Source: Prototheca cutis (Eukaryota > Chlorophyta > Trebouxiophyceae > Chlorellales > Chlorellaceae). From it: a stretch of 64,000 nt of DNA. The stretch is taken from assembly GCA_002897115.2 (NCBI GenBank), contig BCIH01000004.1, positions 1,242,926 to 1,306,925 on the forward strand, read 5' to 3'. The translations under genes and the position numbers were made by a program. Positions 24,217 through 35,808 of this stretch are shown one piece after another (position 1 is the stretch's first letter; every line of letters begins with the position of its first letter). The notes beneath the pieces are model-generated. The model did no database searches. It had not been told where the DNA came from and saw nothing but the letters and a program-made list of their open reading frames with translations.

Positions 24217-25031
24217 CTTGTTTTCGGGGATGTTGATCTGTAACAATAAAGGAGTTTATTCAATTGTGGGTCGAGCTTTGCCGATAGAGGTTGCAGGACG
24301 AACGAACTGGTGGGTGCCGCCGTCCATCCCCCTCTTTTATGTGCTTCGACGTGTGGTAGTCCTGGTACCAACGAAAGCGTGTCGCGTCCGGACCCTTTGG
24401 ATGGTCCAATACTTGGATTTGCCCATGCAGCTGGCTGGGTAAAGATCTTTGGGATATTCGGAGAGTCCGAGTGGCACCTGGCGCCCACAACAGGGTTGGA
24501 CTCCCCATGTCCAAGATTTCATTACCACCCGGTCCGATGGAGACTCCTCGAACGACGTTCCCGCTCCACACGCCTTGAGGCGAGGCACCGAATTCGGATT
24601 TGATGTCTGTTTACCATTCAGAATGATTTTCCAGGTCCGAATTGGGGGTGCCGGGCGGCCAAGGTTTGCAGGGCCCGGGGAAAGTTCAGACCCCGGTGGG
24701 AGAACGCAGGACACAGCGACGCGCGGCAGGACTCCATTGGAAACCGCGTCAACGTTATCCTTAACGTTATGCAATATATCCTTGGCGGTGTAGATGCCGG
24801 TGCCGATGTGATTTGACACAAAGGCGGCGTGTGATCACGAGGTGAATCCCGGGGGGGGGTCGGGTTACCTCGTCCCGGGGGCACGGGGGGCCGGGTATGC
24901 GGCCGGCCGCCACGGCACAGAGAAATCCGCAGATGAGCATCCCTCTTCAGCACACATTCAGAGGCAGGCGCATTTAACTTGTTTGTAACATGCTGATATC
25001 CCTGACAATGGCCAGCTGATGGCCCCACATG

Positions 25032-25090
<59 letters not shown>

Positions 25091-25348
25091 GGGGGGGAGA
25101 CGCGCACACGCAACCTTCCTGGTACTGCTCCCACCTTGCTGCGTGCGGGTGCATGGGAGATTAAACACGCCCATGGGAACCCCAGCACAGCAAGGTCATA
25201 TCTGGGCACATCTAGAACAAAGGTGTCTCATTCAACATGGAAAGGGCCATGCAACCAATCCAAATGTATTTCGTTTTCATTGCCATCAAATAATGTGCAC
25301 GAGCCTGATACCAAAGACAGGGGGGCAGTACAGGTCACTCATTACCAA
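24217..25348. other. Intergenic, about 1.1 kb
   Basis: It lies between the small secreted peptide start and the MAP kinase 3' end and contains the dinucleotide repeat listed separately. A minus-strand frame near 24819-24600 (HIGTGIYTAKDILHNVKD) looks protein-like. It has no recognisable family and no clear splice partners. Confidence 0.35.
25029..25090 (+). repeat. (GT)n microsatellite
   Basis: An almost perfect run of about 30 GT units in intergenic DNA, followed by a run of eight G. Confidence 0.95.
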
Positions 25349-28300
25349 TCAGCGCCCCTGCTGCGCCTTGATAATAGCCTCCAGGGCCGCCGGCGAGGTT
25401 TCTGGGTGCGTCCCAGGGGGCAACGCGGTGACTCCCCAGGCCGGACCGGGGCGGGGGCCTGGGAGATGGACAGCGTCAGGGAGAAATTGGGAGCAGGGTT
25501 TTGCAACGTACTCTGGCTGGCTATCAGCAAGGTCATGAGACATGCCCACACAAGGACAACACTCCATCCTTCACTACATGGCCCAGCCCGGATCGGCAGC
25601 CCAGCATGTCCCGCACCTTGCCCACTGAGCTGCGTCCATCCCTGGTGCCGGTCTGGGGCCAGATACTTTTCGGGGTCCAGGCTGCCCTGCCACGTGTCTG
25701 TCGCATCATTTGTATATGAATGGGTGGGTGGTGGGTAGTGTCAGTTCGGCACAGGGACACATATAGATAGCAAGCATTGCAGCCATATTGACGGGGTGAA
25801 TCTCAAACGAACCCCCCTTCCCCCCACCCCCAAAAAACATGGCACTGCCTACCTGCGACGTTGCTCAGCCTGTACCGGCCTGCCTCTGGTCCCTGCGAGT
25901 ATCCCAGGAGCACACCAGCCTCCTGGAGCACGGCCGGGGTCCTTGTCGCCGTCGGCCCCAGCCCCGGCGCCGGGGATTCCGTGGGCTCGGGGAATCCGCT
26001 GCAGGAGCTGCAGGGCCGAACAGGTGTCCGCGTGCCTGGGCCGGGCGACGGCGCTCGAAGGTCTGCGGGGATACCGCCGGCCCCGCACTCCCTGCAGGCC
26101 CGCAGCGCATCGCTGGCAGCCAGCGCCGCGATGGTCTCGGCCTCGGCCTCGAGGAGCCGTCGCAGGCGGGCGCAGCGCGTGCCGCCGGCGGCCGCGATGC
26201 CACCAGGCTCAATCTGGCTCAGTTCGGCCTCCAGCTCCGCAAGCGCTCTGCGATTTTTTGCCGTGGAGTTGGTCTGGTGCCGATTGCCGTTGTTGGGGAG
26301 AGGCGACCAAGCAGACACCAGTCCATGGCGATTGTTTGCCGCCTGGAGTTCCTGACAGCACCCGCACCGGAAGCACCCAAGCACGCCTCAGGCAGACAAA
26401 CCCAGTTTTGTTCCAACCTGCACCACACCACAGCAAGGCACCTGCTGGGATCTTCCTCTTCCGTGATCGCGCTTGTGGGCGCAGCACCGACCCCGTCGAT
26501 ATCCATCTCTGAAGAGTCCTCCGCTCCCGGCATCGGGGCCCCTGCGCCGGTGGCAGCTCGAGGAGCTCCATCTAACACCGTTGTGCTCTTCTGGGAGTGG
26601 CCAGACTCCTTCATCACTCCATCAAGTGCTGCTCGTCCCAACATGCCTTCGTCCCGCATGTCTTCAAAATACTCGTGGGCCAGGGCTTCCTCGGCGCTGC
26701 AGCGTCGCCCTGGGTCGAATTCCAGCATGCGGGAGAGCAGGTGCACGGCGACTTCCCCCGCGGCGGCAAACTGGCGGTGCAGGCTGGGCGCATGGCCCGG
26801 CAGCCGCTCCAGGTACTCGCGCCAGGCCTCGCTCTGCACCGCCCGGGCATCAGCCCAGCTCGGCGTGCCCACCACGTCAAACAGCGCCTGCAGCTCGCGC
26901 CGCGTCGTGCTGGCCTCCGCGCCGGTGCCTCCGTCTGCTTCAAACCGCTCCCCCGCGTCGGGCGTGCGGGGCAGGCCGTGGATGGCAAACAGGGGGGCCA
27001 CTTGGAGAGCAGGGGTCGCCGCACTGCCCACGTGCGCCACGCGCTGTAGCAGCTCGCCAAAGATGCAGCCCATGCTCCAGATGTCAATGGACGAAGAGTA
27101 ACCGCCGCGGGACATCACCACCTCGGGTGCCCTGCATGCATTGTGGGTCATTATTCCTTTACTCATTCTACAAAAAAGACACGTCTGTGTCTTTCTTTCT
27201 TTCTTGCTCAGTCGGGCAAAGCGTCCAGAGGCCAACACCAAAACATAAGATTCCCGGCCATCCAGAGATGGACCCAGCCCATCATCCGACCATCACAGCA
27301 ACGCCAACAACCTCAAAACCGCATCATTATCAGCATCAGACCAAACAGCCCCACCTGTAGCAGGGCGTGGCCACCACGCGAGTGAGCGGTGCCTTGTACC
27401 CGCTGTGTGCCATGGCTGTAACGCCCTTGGTACCAGCAGACGTTTGGTACTGCACATACAAATCCTGGGTCTGAATGGCTGCGGACATCTGTTTGTACGA
27501 GTCGGACGGGTGTAGGGTCGGCAGCCCGGGTTTGCCCGGCGACAGCTCGGCACTGGGCGCCTGTTGTGCCGGGGGGAAAGGGCTAGGGGTTCTTGTTCGT
27601 CACAGAATGGGTGAGTGTTCCATGCCTTCAAGAACGAAAGACATCTCGCGTCTCTGGCACATGCAGCATGCACTTTCAGTGAGCTGCCCATTCCCGGTCA
27701 TACTGGCAGCCCCCACCACCCACACATCTGGCCCCCCCCGTCACCACAGAGCAACCCATCACCACCGTCCACGCACAAGTTGGATTGGCTCCTGCTCGTG
27801 GGAGGGCGCCTGCTCGGCCCAGTGGTACCCTTCGGGTACTGCAGATCTCGCGGAACCAAAGTCGCCGATCTGTTTGTGCAGGATAGGGAGAAGGTGCACC
27901 GGCACGTGAGCCAACAGCGGCTTACATCGGTGCACGAGCATATGCGACGGACCCCCCAAACTCTCCACCTCTTCCCCATACACACTACACAAACCCACTC
28001 AACCACTGCACGCTTGCCTTTGGGATTCGCTTTCCCGTGACGGGGTGCCGCGTGAGAAAGATGTTCTGGCTCTTCACATCACGGTGCCAGACGCCCTGGG
28101 AGTGCACGTACCTCAGGCATTGCAGCAGCTGCCACATCAGTGACTCCACCTCCTTCTCTGCCATGTTTATGGAGTGTGTGTCCATTTATTTATTCTACTT
28201 TGCCTATTTTGTGGGGCACCAGAGTTGGAGGGCCCAGTCAGATGACTAGTCAAGGCTGCGGGTTAGGGAGTCCCGTCTCTCCCCCCCCTGCCCCTCCTCT

Positions 28301-29197
28301 CTCCTCCCACCACACATCGAACGCCATCTGTTAACCAACATCCCCCTCCCCAAGACCACAAGCCAACCAATCAACTCACGGGACAGCTGTCCACGCATGG
28401 AGAAGAGGTCACCCCCATCGGCATATTCCAGCGCGATGTACAAGTCAACCGACAAGTTGACGAGCTTGCCCTTGATCATTCGACATTGACCTGTGCGCCG
28501 TGTGTTGAGTTGGAGCAAAGTCCAGTGCGGTGTGTAGGAGGAGAGGAGCCGCGCTTTTCCTGGCACCTCGACCACCCCAGCACTGGCAGGTCCTCTCCCC
28601 GTCCTGTCACCCAACCAGTACCTGTGGCAGCTGGCTTGAGGAAGCAATCACGTAGGCCGATGATGTTTGGGTGCTGCAGTCGTCGCAGGATGGAAATCTC
28701 ACGCAACACACGCTTGGCCTGGTCCGGTGACTGCAGCACATCTCCGATCCTTTTCAATGCCACCTGCATGCCTTGGGTGCAGGGGGATGGGTCTGATTCA
28801 ACACCACAATCATGCCCTGGGTCCCTCACTTCCTAGCCGGAGACGGCGCAGGACGGCCCCTCCCTCGCCCGCTTGCCTTCTCGCCTGTCCTTGTGTCTGT
28901 GGCCAAGCAGACACAGGAGAAGGAGCCATAACCCAGCACCTTTTCGAGCTTGTAACGGTCCCCGACCTGCATTGGGATGGATTGGATACGCGTTGGGACG
29001 CCGGCGCGGCTGGCGCTGAGGACCTGGTCCATAACCGGGCTTGGCTGAGCATGCCCCGCTTGACCGCCCACAGGCCATCCCTCCAAACAGCGCGCCTGCC
29101 ACTGCTGCGAGCCGATGCTCTGCCGGGTGGTGCCAGGCTCTGGTTCCACAAAGTAGAGACCGGGCTCGTACGGCGATGCGCGGATGGCCTCCGACAT
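25349..29197 (-). CDS. Atypical MAP kinase with activation-loop insertion and TRV in place of TxY
   Basis: About ten exons. 29197 to about 28878: N-terminal extension, then RYKLEKVLGYGSFSCVCLA. About 28770-28625: VALKRIGDVLQSPDQAKRVL and LREISILRRLQHPNIIGL. About 28490-28383: LYIALEYADGGDLF. About 28160-28035: RYVHSQGVWHRDVKSQNIFL. About 27885-27785: IGDFGSARSAVPEGYHW. About 27545-27358: an insertion ending YKAPLTRVVATPCYR. About 27133-26445: APEVVMSRGGYSSSIDIWSM, the MAPK insert and RMLEFDPGRRCSAEEALAH. Further exons to 25349 give an extended tail. Catalytic Lys, HRD and DFG are intact, so an active kinase is likely. Against ERK, TEYVATRWYRAPE aligns without gaps to TRVVATPCYRAPE. The activating Tyr is missing, which argues against classic MAPKK activation. 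Tail exon borders are approximate. Confidence 0.85.
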
Positions 29198-30134
29198 CGG
29201 AATGTGCTGGCGGAGGGTGTAGAGGCTCCTAGCCCAGACCGGCTACATGGCCCGGTAGACCAAACACCTGGTGCGCCAAGGCTCCGGTGCCACAATACCT
29301 CCTTCAATATTGTAATATTAGTTCACCCTCACTCATCGGGACGGATGCGAAACAAGCATCGGGACAGTGATTGGGGGGCACGGATGCCCAAAAGGGAATT
29401 TCGGGCACATCCCATGTTGAGCGGGCGCTCCGTTCGTACAGCAGCTCCACTCATTAGCACGTGCTCAGGACATCAAACGTCATCTAGCAGACATGAAATC
29501 AGGCACTTGACAACTTGTGCCTGCCATCAACCAATCATACAGCTGGTTACCTGCAACGACGAGTGCTGGCGCCGGTAGAAGTCTGGGCATGTGCAATGGT
29601 CAATGAGTTGGTCCTAAAGTGTGCACAACGTGAGACAACGGACGGAGCAAATCCGTGTAAGTGAAGTCACCATGCCACACGCACCACTAGGAGGAGTGGG
29701 AAGCAGGTTCCGCCGCAAAGGGCACACTTGCCTGATGGAATCCAGGCGGCAAGAGTGCCATCACCATCAGATCAAACTGTTATCTAGGCAAAAATGATTC
29801 CAAACAGCATTGTTATTGCTGTATTGGATTTGCACATTGTTGCAATCCGGCGACTGTCCTGGACATTCCCTGTTCCCGGCCACTGGCTTTCCCCTTCGTT
29901 TCGTGGCAGTCCCAACCCGAGGCTGGTGCCCGAGGGGCAAAACTCCATCAGGCACCGAAACCACGGCGAGGCACCGCCGTCGCGCTCTATTCGCCGTCCT
30001 AAACATAGAATCGGCAAACACATTTAAAACATCGCGAGTGCGCGTCCCATGGAGGACCATCGTGCAGGTGGGCGGTAGTCCCGTACACCCGGCCGTGCCT
30101 TCCGGAGCGCTGTCGCGCAGGTGATGCCCTTTTC
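29198..30134. other. Intergenic between divergent genes, about 0.94 kb
   Basis: It lies between the starts of the MAP kinase gene (-) and the U-box/WD40 gene (+), so it should hold both promoters. It is AT-richer than the flanks. No coding frame or RNA gene recognised. Confidence 0.45.
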
Positions 30135-32656
30135 ATGTCTGCAGCTCTGGTTCGAGCCCTGGGAGGTCTGAGGGTTTTCGAAGGAGAGGACGCGACATCT
30201 CGAGGCAGGGAATCGCCCTTTGCGCATGGATGGACCGGCGGGCAGTCTGGTGCCCAGGTGTCGTCCCTCCCGGGCAACCCCTCGCCCCTCGGCGGCACTG
30301 TCAAGCCGAGCTCAGACGCCGCAGGGTACGTAAATTGATTAAATAATATGGGTGGCCCGTGGATGACCCCATGCAGTGGGCTGGGGGGAGGGGGGGTGGG
30401 TTGTTCGTGAAGATGCGGGCCATGAGCCGACCTAGTGGTGCTCCAGAGGCCGTGGGACAGAACCCCCCACCTGTATTGCATGTTTCCTTCCTGTTCTTGA
30501 ACCCAGTATTGACCACTACTCGTCTCAAAAACCCTGCAGGACACAAACGACTGATGGCTCGCCCATCCCCCCCAACTTTATCTGCCCTGTTTCAATGGAG
30601 ATCATGGTGTGCGAGGGGATGTAGGGCCACGGGGGTCTTGCCTTCTTGTTTGATGTACAAACCATTGTTATACAAGGCACGCCAATACCATTGTTGCAAG
30701 CCCTCGGCCCCGTTTTGACTGCGTTGCCCATCTCCACTGGGCCCCCTTTCCCCGCACAAAAATAACCAACAGGTGGATCCTGTGGTCTTGGCAACGGGGC
30801 ACACCTACGATCGGCCCGCCATCGAGCGCTGGTTGTCTGAGGGCCACCGCACCTGCCCCGTCACGGGCGTGCGGCTTCGGCACACGGAGCTGGTGCCCAA
30901 TCACGCCCTGCGGGCTGTGATTGAAGACTGGGCGGTGGAGCACGGTGTTCCTCTCCCCGAGCGAAGCGACCAGCGCCTAGGCACGGGGCATGACCTTCAA
31001 CGCAGTCATCATGCTCACACTGGCCATCATCATCATAGCCACCATGCCCGTACCGAGCCCACGCCCCCGGTCACAGAGCCCCTGTTGTCTGAAATTCTCC
31101 ACGTGGGTGCAGAGCTGCAAGGATGTTGACCAATTTCGTTCTTTTGCAGAGTTGGGTTAGTGACTGTGCGTGGATGCTTGCAAGGCGTGGAGGATGATGT
31201 TCCCTGCTGCACAACATCTCCGTTCGCCCTTGCCGCCGAGGGAACGACGCGCCATGCCCAACAAGTCTTCCAAACAGCACGCCCATGTCTACTCGACGCA
31301 GCAATAATCACCTGTCCATCACAGGCTCACCAGGAGATTGTGTGGGCGCTGTGTGTCGTGAATGGTCCTGACAACACCCCTCTGGTGGCATCGGCGGCCG
31401 CTGACCGGACTGTGCGCGTGTGGGACCCGGTGGACCGGCGATGTGTTGGTGTGCTTACAGGACACATCCACCCCGTGCTGGCGTTGGCCGCGGCCGCCGA
31501 CGGGCGGCTGTGGTCTGGGGGGTATGATGCGATCATCCGCGTCTGGGACTTGCGGCGGCTGGCCTGTGTTCTGGAGCTGACAGGCCATGCTGATGCAGTG
31601 AGGGCATTAGCTTCGCTGGGAACCGACCGCGTCGCGTCGGCTTCGTATGACGCCACGCTGCGCATCTGGGATGCTGCGACGGGCTCCTGCCTGGCAGTCC
31701 TGTCGGGCCACGAAGGACCTGTCCGCGCCATTGCCATCCTTGATCTTGATGGTGAGATGGTGACAGGGGGTGGGGGTGGTGCTGGTGCGGCGACGGCTGC
31801 GCTGCCACGCAATGAAGGCGCACCGCGTCCAGGCACCGGCAACGATGGCTTCGGCGGTGGCGTCGGAACACAAGGCCCCCCACACTCCGTAACTCTGTTC
31901 TCGTCATCATACGACGGCACCGTGCGTGCTTGGGACCCAGTCACCGGCGTGTGCCTGGCTGTGATGCGGGGCCACGGCGCTGCGGTTCGAGCACTCGCCT
32001 GCGCTCGGGTACTGGCACGCAGCGGTGGTGAGGATCCCTCGAGGAACCGTGCTGGCGGCGGAGGTGATGACGACGGGATGCTCGCTTCCACCTCTGCTTG
32101 CACTACCACCAGTCCCCAACGAGAGCGCGGCTACGTCTTCTCGGGCTCTGACGACTGCACCGTGCGTGTGTGGGATGCACGGTCTTGGGAGTGCCTGGCG
32201 ACGCTGCGAGGCCACCGGCACAACGTGCGGGTCGTCGACTGCGACGGCATGTACCTGTACTCAGGGTCCTGGGATGGTACCGTGCGGGCCTGGAACATTT
32301 TGACCCTGGAGTGCGTTGCAACGCTGGAGGGCCATGGCGATGCCGTGCTGGCGCTCGTGCACACACCCACGCATGTCGTCTCAGGCAGCTACGATGGCAC
32401 GCTGCGATTCTGGGCCAAGGACAGCTGGCGCTGCACTCGCGTGTGCGAGGGCCATGACGATGCCGTGCGGGTGCTCGCAGTCGCCCCGGGGGTGGTGATC
32501 TCGGGGTGCTACGATGGCTCCGTCGGCATCTGGACCACGAGGGGCTTGGTTCCTGCGGTTTCTCCAGCTGGAAACGAGGTCGGCGGCGATCATCACGGGC
32601 ACCGCCCCCACCATCATCGTGATCAAGCTACGGTACCTTTGACACATGCGAGATGA
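30135..32656 (+). CDS. U-box E3 ubiquitin ligase with WD40 propeller
   Basis: The U-box recruits E2 enzymes; the WD40 propeller presumably binds substrate. Exon 1 from ATG 30135 (MSAALVRALGGLRVFEGEDA) ends near 30325. Exon 2, about 30541-30607, gives PPNFICPVSMEIM. Exon 3, about 30772-31101, gives VDPVVLATGHTYDRPAIERW and CPVTGVRL, which together form a complete U-box. A His-rich linker follows. Exon 4, about 31325-32656, carries about eight WD40 repeats, for example RTVRVWDPVDRRCVGVLTGH, GTVRAWDPVTG, CTVRVWDARSWECLATLRGH and GTVRAWNILTLECVATLEGH. Gly- and Ser-rich insertions split some blades. The start and exon 1 are less certain than the rest. The U-box lies N-terminal as in Prp19, but the propeller sequence and the lack of a coiled coil argue against Prp19 itself. 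Confidence 0.88.
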
Positions 32657-33182
32657 CGTGCTCCTTTCTAGTACATCCCTACCGAATAAAGCAGGGCTGT
32701 CATAGCCCCCCCCCCCCCCCCCCCCCCCCCAGCAGAGCTGTAGATGGCTCACGCCGAGTCCGGGCCTTGATCTTGGCTCGGGGGCCTTGGATGATTGCTG
32801 CTGATGCACCATCATCCGCACATGGTATGCTTTGCCTTCAAGCACAGCAATGTTCCTCCTGCCCACCAGAGACTTGCCCTGGCTTCTGCAATAGCGTCAC
32901 TACTTGGCTTTTCCCCCCTGGGGCCCGTGTACTGTATCGGAAGGCTGCTCCCTGTTTTTTGAGTGTGCTGCATGCAGCCTGGACTGCCCCCAACCCAAAC
33001 TTGGCCCCCTTCTGAATGAGGGCATCAAACCCATCCAAAATTCCATTGATGCTTGACATGAAATTACGCTGTACAGATGCATGTGCCGCCAGCGGACCCC
33101 GATGCAGAGGCAAAGGTTAGCATTCACGCATGCATACAGGACATCATATGAGACGCCAGCCAAAGACGCTTGAAAGGGAGCG
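32657..33182. other. Intergenic between convergent genes
   Basis: It holds a C run of about 24 near 32707-32730. A minus-strand frame at 33113-32838 (SSINGILDGFDALIQKG) looks protein-like but has no supported partner exon. Confidence 0.4.
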
Positions 33183-35414
33183 TCATGATTGTTCGTTCGC
33201 AACAAGCTTGATTCCCGAGCTCGACGACAGCTCCAGCACAGGCAACCCTCCAATTCCTCGCCGCTTCTTTGGCCGTGGGTTTTGCGTTGCAGGCTTGCCC
33301 ATGGTCGTGCCACCTGTCCGCAGCTGCTGGTCATCCTCTGCTGCCGTCCCCTCCTCCGCCGTTTCAGACGGTCCGGTCTCCAGTTCCTGCCAAGTGCATC
33401 GCATCGGGCCAGCTGTCGTCTAGAATCCAAGCGACCAGGCATGGCCAAGCGCACCAGCATCCATAGATGAACGACCCGTTGTTCGCCTGTGAAGCACGCA
33501 CGCAAGCACACAAGCACGCGATTCCCTACCAAGGCTGGACCCCCCCCCCCCAAAAAAAAACAAAAAACAAAAAACAAAAACAAAAACAAAAACAAAAACA
33601 AAAACAAAGCATACCTCCCGGTCTCCCAGGCGCGCCAGGGCCGCCGCCACCGGACCCCGGACGGCCTGGATCTGGGCTCCATCAAGGGCAAAGTCCCTCA
33701 CCCGGCCGTGCTCAGCTTTTTTCAGCATCAGGCGGAAATGCCGCACATCTTCGGGCCGCAGCAGCGTGAACACCTGTCCCGCCGCACCTGTGACAGAAAT
33801 TTCTTTTCCCGCTGTTTGGTCATGTTGGGGTCGGGCACATTGGCAACCCATAAAACACTCAGACATAAACAAGAAGAACTAGACAACCCACCAGCACGGG
33901 CGGTACGGCCGGCACGGTGGACGTAGGTCTTGATGTACACGGGTGTGTCGTAGTTGATGACGGCGGCGACACCCGGGAGGTCCATTCCCCGCGTGACGAG
34001 ATCCGAGCAGACGAGGACGGCGGCCCGACCTGCACGGAAGGCTTCCAGCGCAGCACGCCGCTCCGCCGGCGGCATGGCCCCCGAGCACGCCACGCTGGGG
34101 GGTACAAGGCCTGGCAACGCGCACAACAGGCGCTGCAGCGAGCCCACCGTCTTGACAGATGAAGCAAACACAATGCTCTGCACGCTGAGCCCCAGGGTGT
34201 GCAGTAATCCGGCCAACGCCTCGGGCTTGCGTGCGGCGGGCAGCACCAGCCGCCGCTGCGCCAGCGACGGCGGCAGCGCGTACCGCTTGTCCGCCTCGGT
34301 GGCCTGCGCGAGAAAGCGTGGCGCATGCAAACCCAGCCTCAGGAGTTTTGCCGGGTCCTTTGTCAACGTCGCCGACGCGATGATCTTGACCACTCGCGTT
34401 GAAGGGTCGGTGGCCGCTGTCGTCGAGGTAACGGCGCCCACATGGGATCCAGGCAGAGAAACGTGTGCGCTTGCGCCGCCTGCAGGCCCCACACTCCTGC
34501 CAACGCCGACGGCTGTGGCGAGCCAGTCCTGGTACGACTGGCGCAACAGCCGGTCGCACTCGTCGACCACAAGCCAGCGCAGCATGCGCAGTGTGAACCC
34601 GGGGGTTGCTGCGGCATGCAGTGCCACGCGCCCCGGCGTGGCCACGACGACGTCGATACCGCCGGAACCCAGTAATTTGGCTTCAGCCGCGACACTCGCC
34701 CGCCCGGCCGCGAGGGCCGCGCCCAGGCCTGTTACAGCACACAACGGCCGCAGCACCGCAAACACCTGCTCAGCCAAATCGCGGGTGGGGACCACCACCA
34801 GCGCACGCAGTGCACCGCGCGTGGAGCTCGCCGTTAGGGACGATACAACAGGGAGCAAGTACGCCAGGGTCTTGCCGCTGCCGGTGGGCGCGGCAATGCA
34901 CACGTCGTGCGCATCGCTCAACCCGCCGGCTGTCTCGCGCCATACCGTGGCCTGCACGGGGAACAGGTCCTCGATGCCCTGACCTGCAAGAGCATGGGAT
35001 TGTGGGTATGTGCGAGTGTTCTTGGGAGTGGGGGTAGGGGGCCCACCCATCAGAAAGCGGACAATTGCAACGACACCCAGCCAAACACCCGACCAAGTCG
35101 GACAGAGCAATGCAGTCCATCACAAGGAGACCAACACCCACCCCATGCAAGCCCATCTGTCACTTCTACACACCTCGCAGACACGCCTGCAGCCTATGAT
35201 CCAAGCCCTGCACCTCTTGCAGTGGCTGGCCAGAGCCGGCATCAAAGGATACTGGCAGTCGCATCCATGGCAGCACGGGCTTGGATTTGGCTGGTTTAGA
35301 GGCATTGGACATGGTAGGATTGGGTCCTGCGGCGTCCTCCGCCGCGGCAACGGCCGCGCTGGGTTCCTCGGCCTGCGCCATGGGCCCAGAGGGTCGCGCT
35401 CGCTGTGGCTCCAA
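33183..35414 (-). CDS. DEAD-box RNA helicase, DDX51/Dbp6 family
   Basis: This family acts in 60S ribosomal subunit biogenesis in the nucleolus. Exon 1 from ATG 35414 (MEPQRARPSGPMAQ) to about 35170 has LPWMRLPVSF before the Q-motif region. Exon 2, about 34985-33890, carries Q-motif IEDLFPVQ, motif I APTGSGKT, PTRDLAEQ, motif II DECD, motif III SAT (KIIASATLTKDP), SIVFASSV, CSDLVTRGMD and motif VI HRAGRTARAG. Exon 3, about 33795-33614, gives GQVFTLLRPEDVRHFRLMLK. Exon 4, about 33420-33183, has a basic segment NPRPKKRRG, likely a nuclear signal, and ends LVANEQS. YQDW after the DECD box and LTKDPAKLLRLGLHAPRF match DDX51/Dbp6 rather than other DEAD-box groups. Motif II is DECD, not DEAD. Confidence 0.9.
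33550..33607 (+). repeat. Poly-C then (CAAAAA)n-like tract
   Basis: A C run followed by repeated CAAAAA/CAAAAAA units inside the last intron of the helicase gene. On the coding strand this is a T/G-rich tract just after the donor side. Confidence 0.85.
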
Positions 35415-35808
35415 GCCACACTCAGAACACAGTTAATCCATCATGCGTGCAATGTACTGAGTCTGAAGAATACAAATTCGAGTATCATACCGCAGCTCCT
35501 TTGATTGCATGCATGCATTTCGATGTGTCCGGAGTTCGGGCGTCCTGTCGGCATCTCACTTTTGGGGGGAGGGGAGAGGCCCCCCCTCAAGGAACCACCC
35601 GAAAGAAGCGCAATCCCCAGCTCAAGAAGACCGACCTCCCCTCAACCAGCAATCGCATGTATTTGCCTCAATACTAGACTGTCTCAGTTCCTTGCACACT
35701 GTATTGTCTGGTCTTTTACCTTTGTATCGGGTTTATTCACGATCATTGCCAGCATAAACGGAATATCCTGTGCTGGTGGCGGCGCGCCACAGCATTGCCA
35801 TATCGTCA
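35415..35808. other. Intergenic, about 390 bases
   Basis: It lies between the helicase start and the ERdj3 stop, both minus strand. It should hold the helicase promoter and the ERdj3 3' UTR. Nothing else seen. Confidence 0.45.

Noticed and set aside
24337..24819. Minus-strand frame of 160 codons containing HIGTGIYTAKDILHNVKD
   Set aside because: Only the first 20 residues look protein-like; no partner exons or domain found.
32838..33113. Minus-strand frame with SSINGILDGFDALIQKG
   Set aside because: Protein-like over about 70 residues, but no consistent splice to the helicase gene, whose last exon already ends at 33183.
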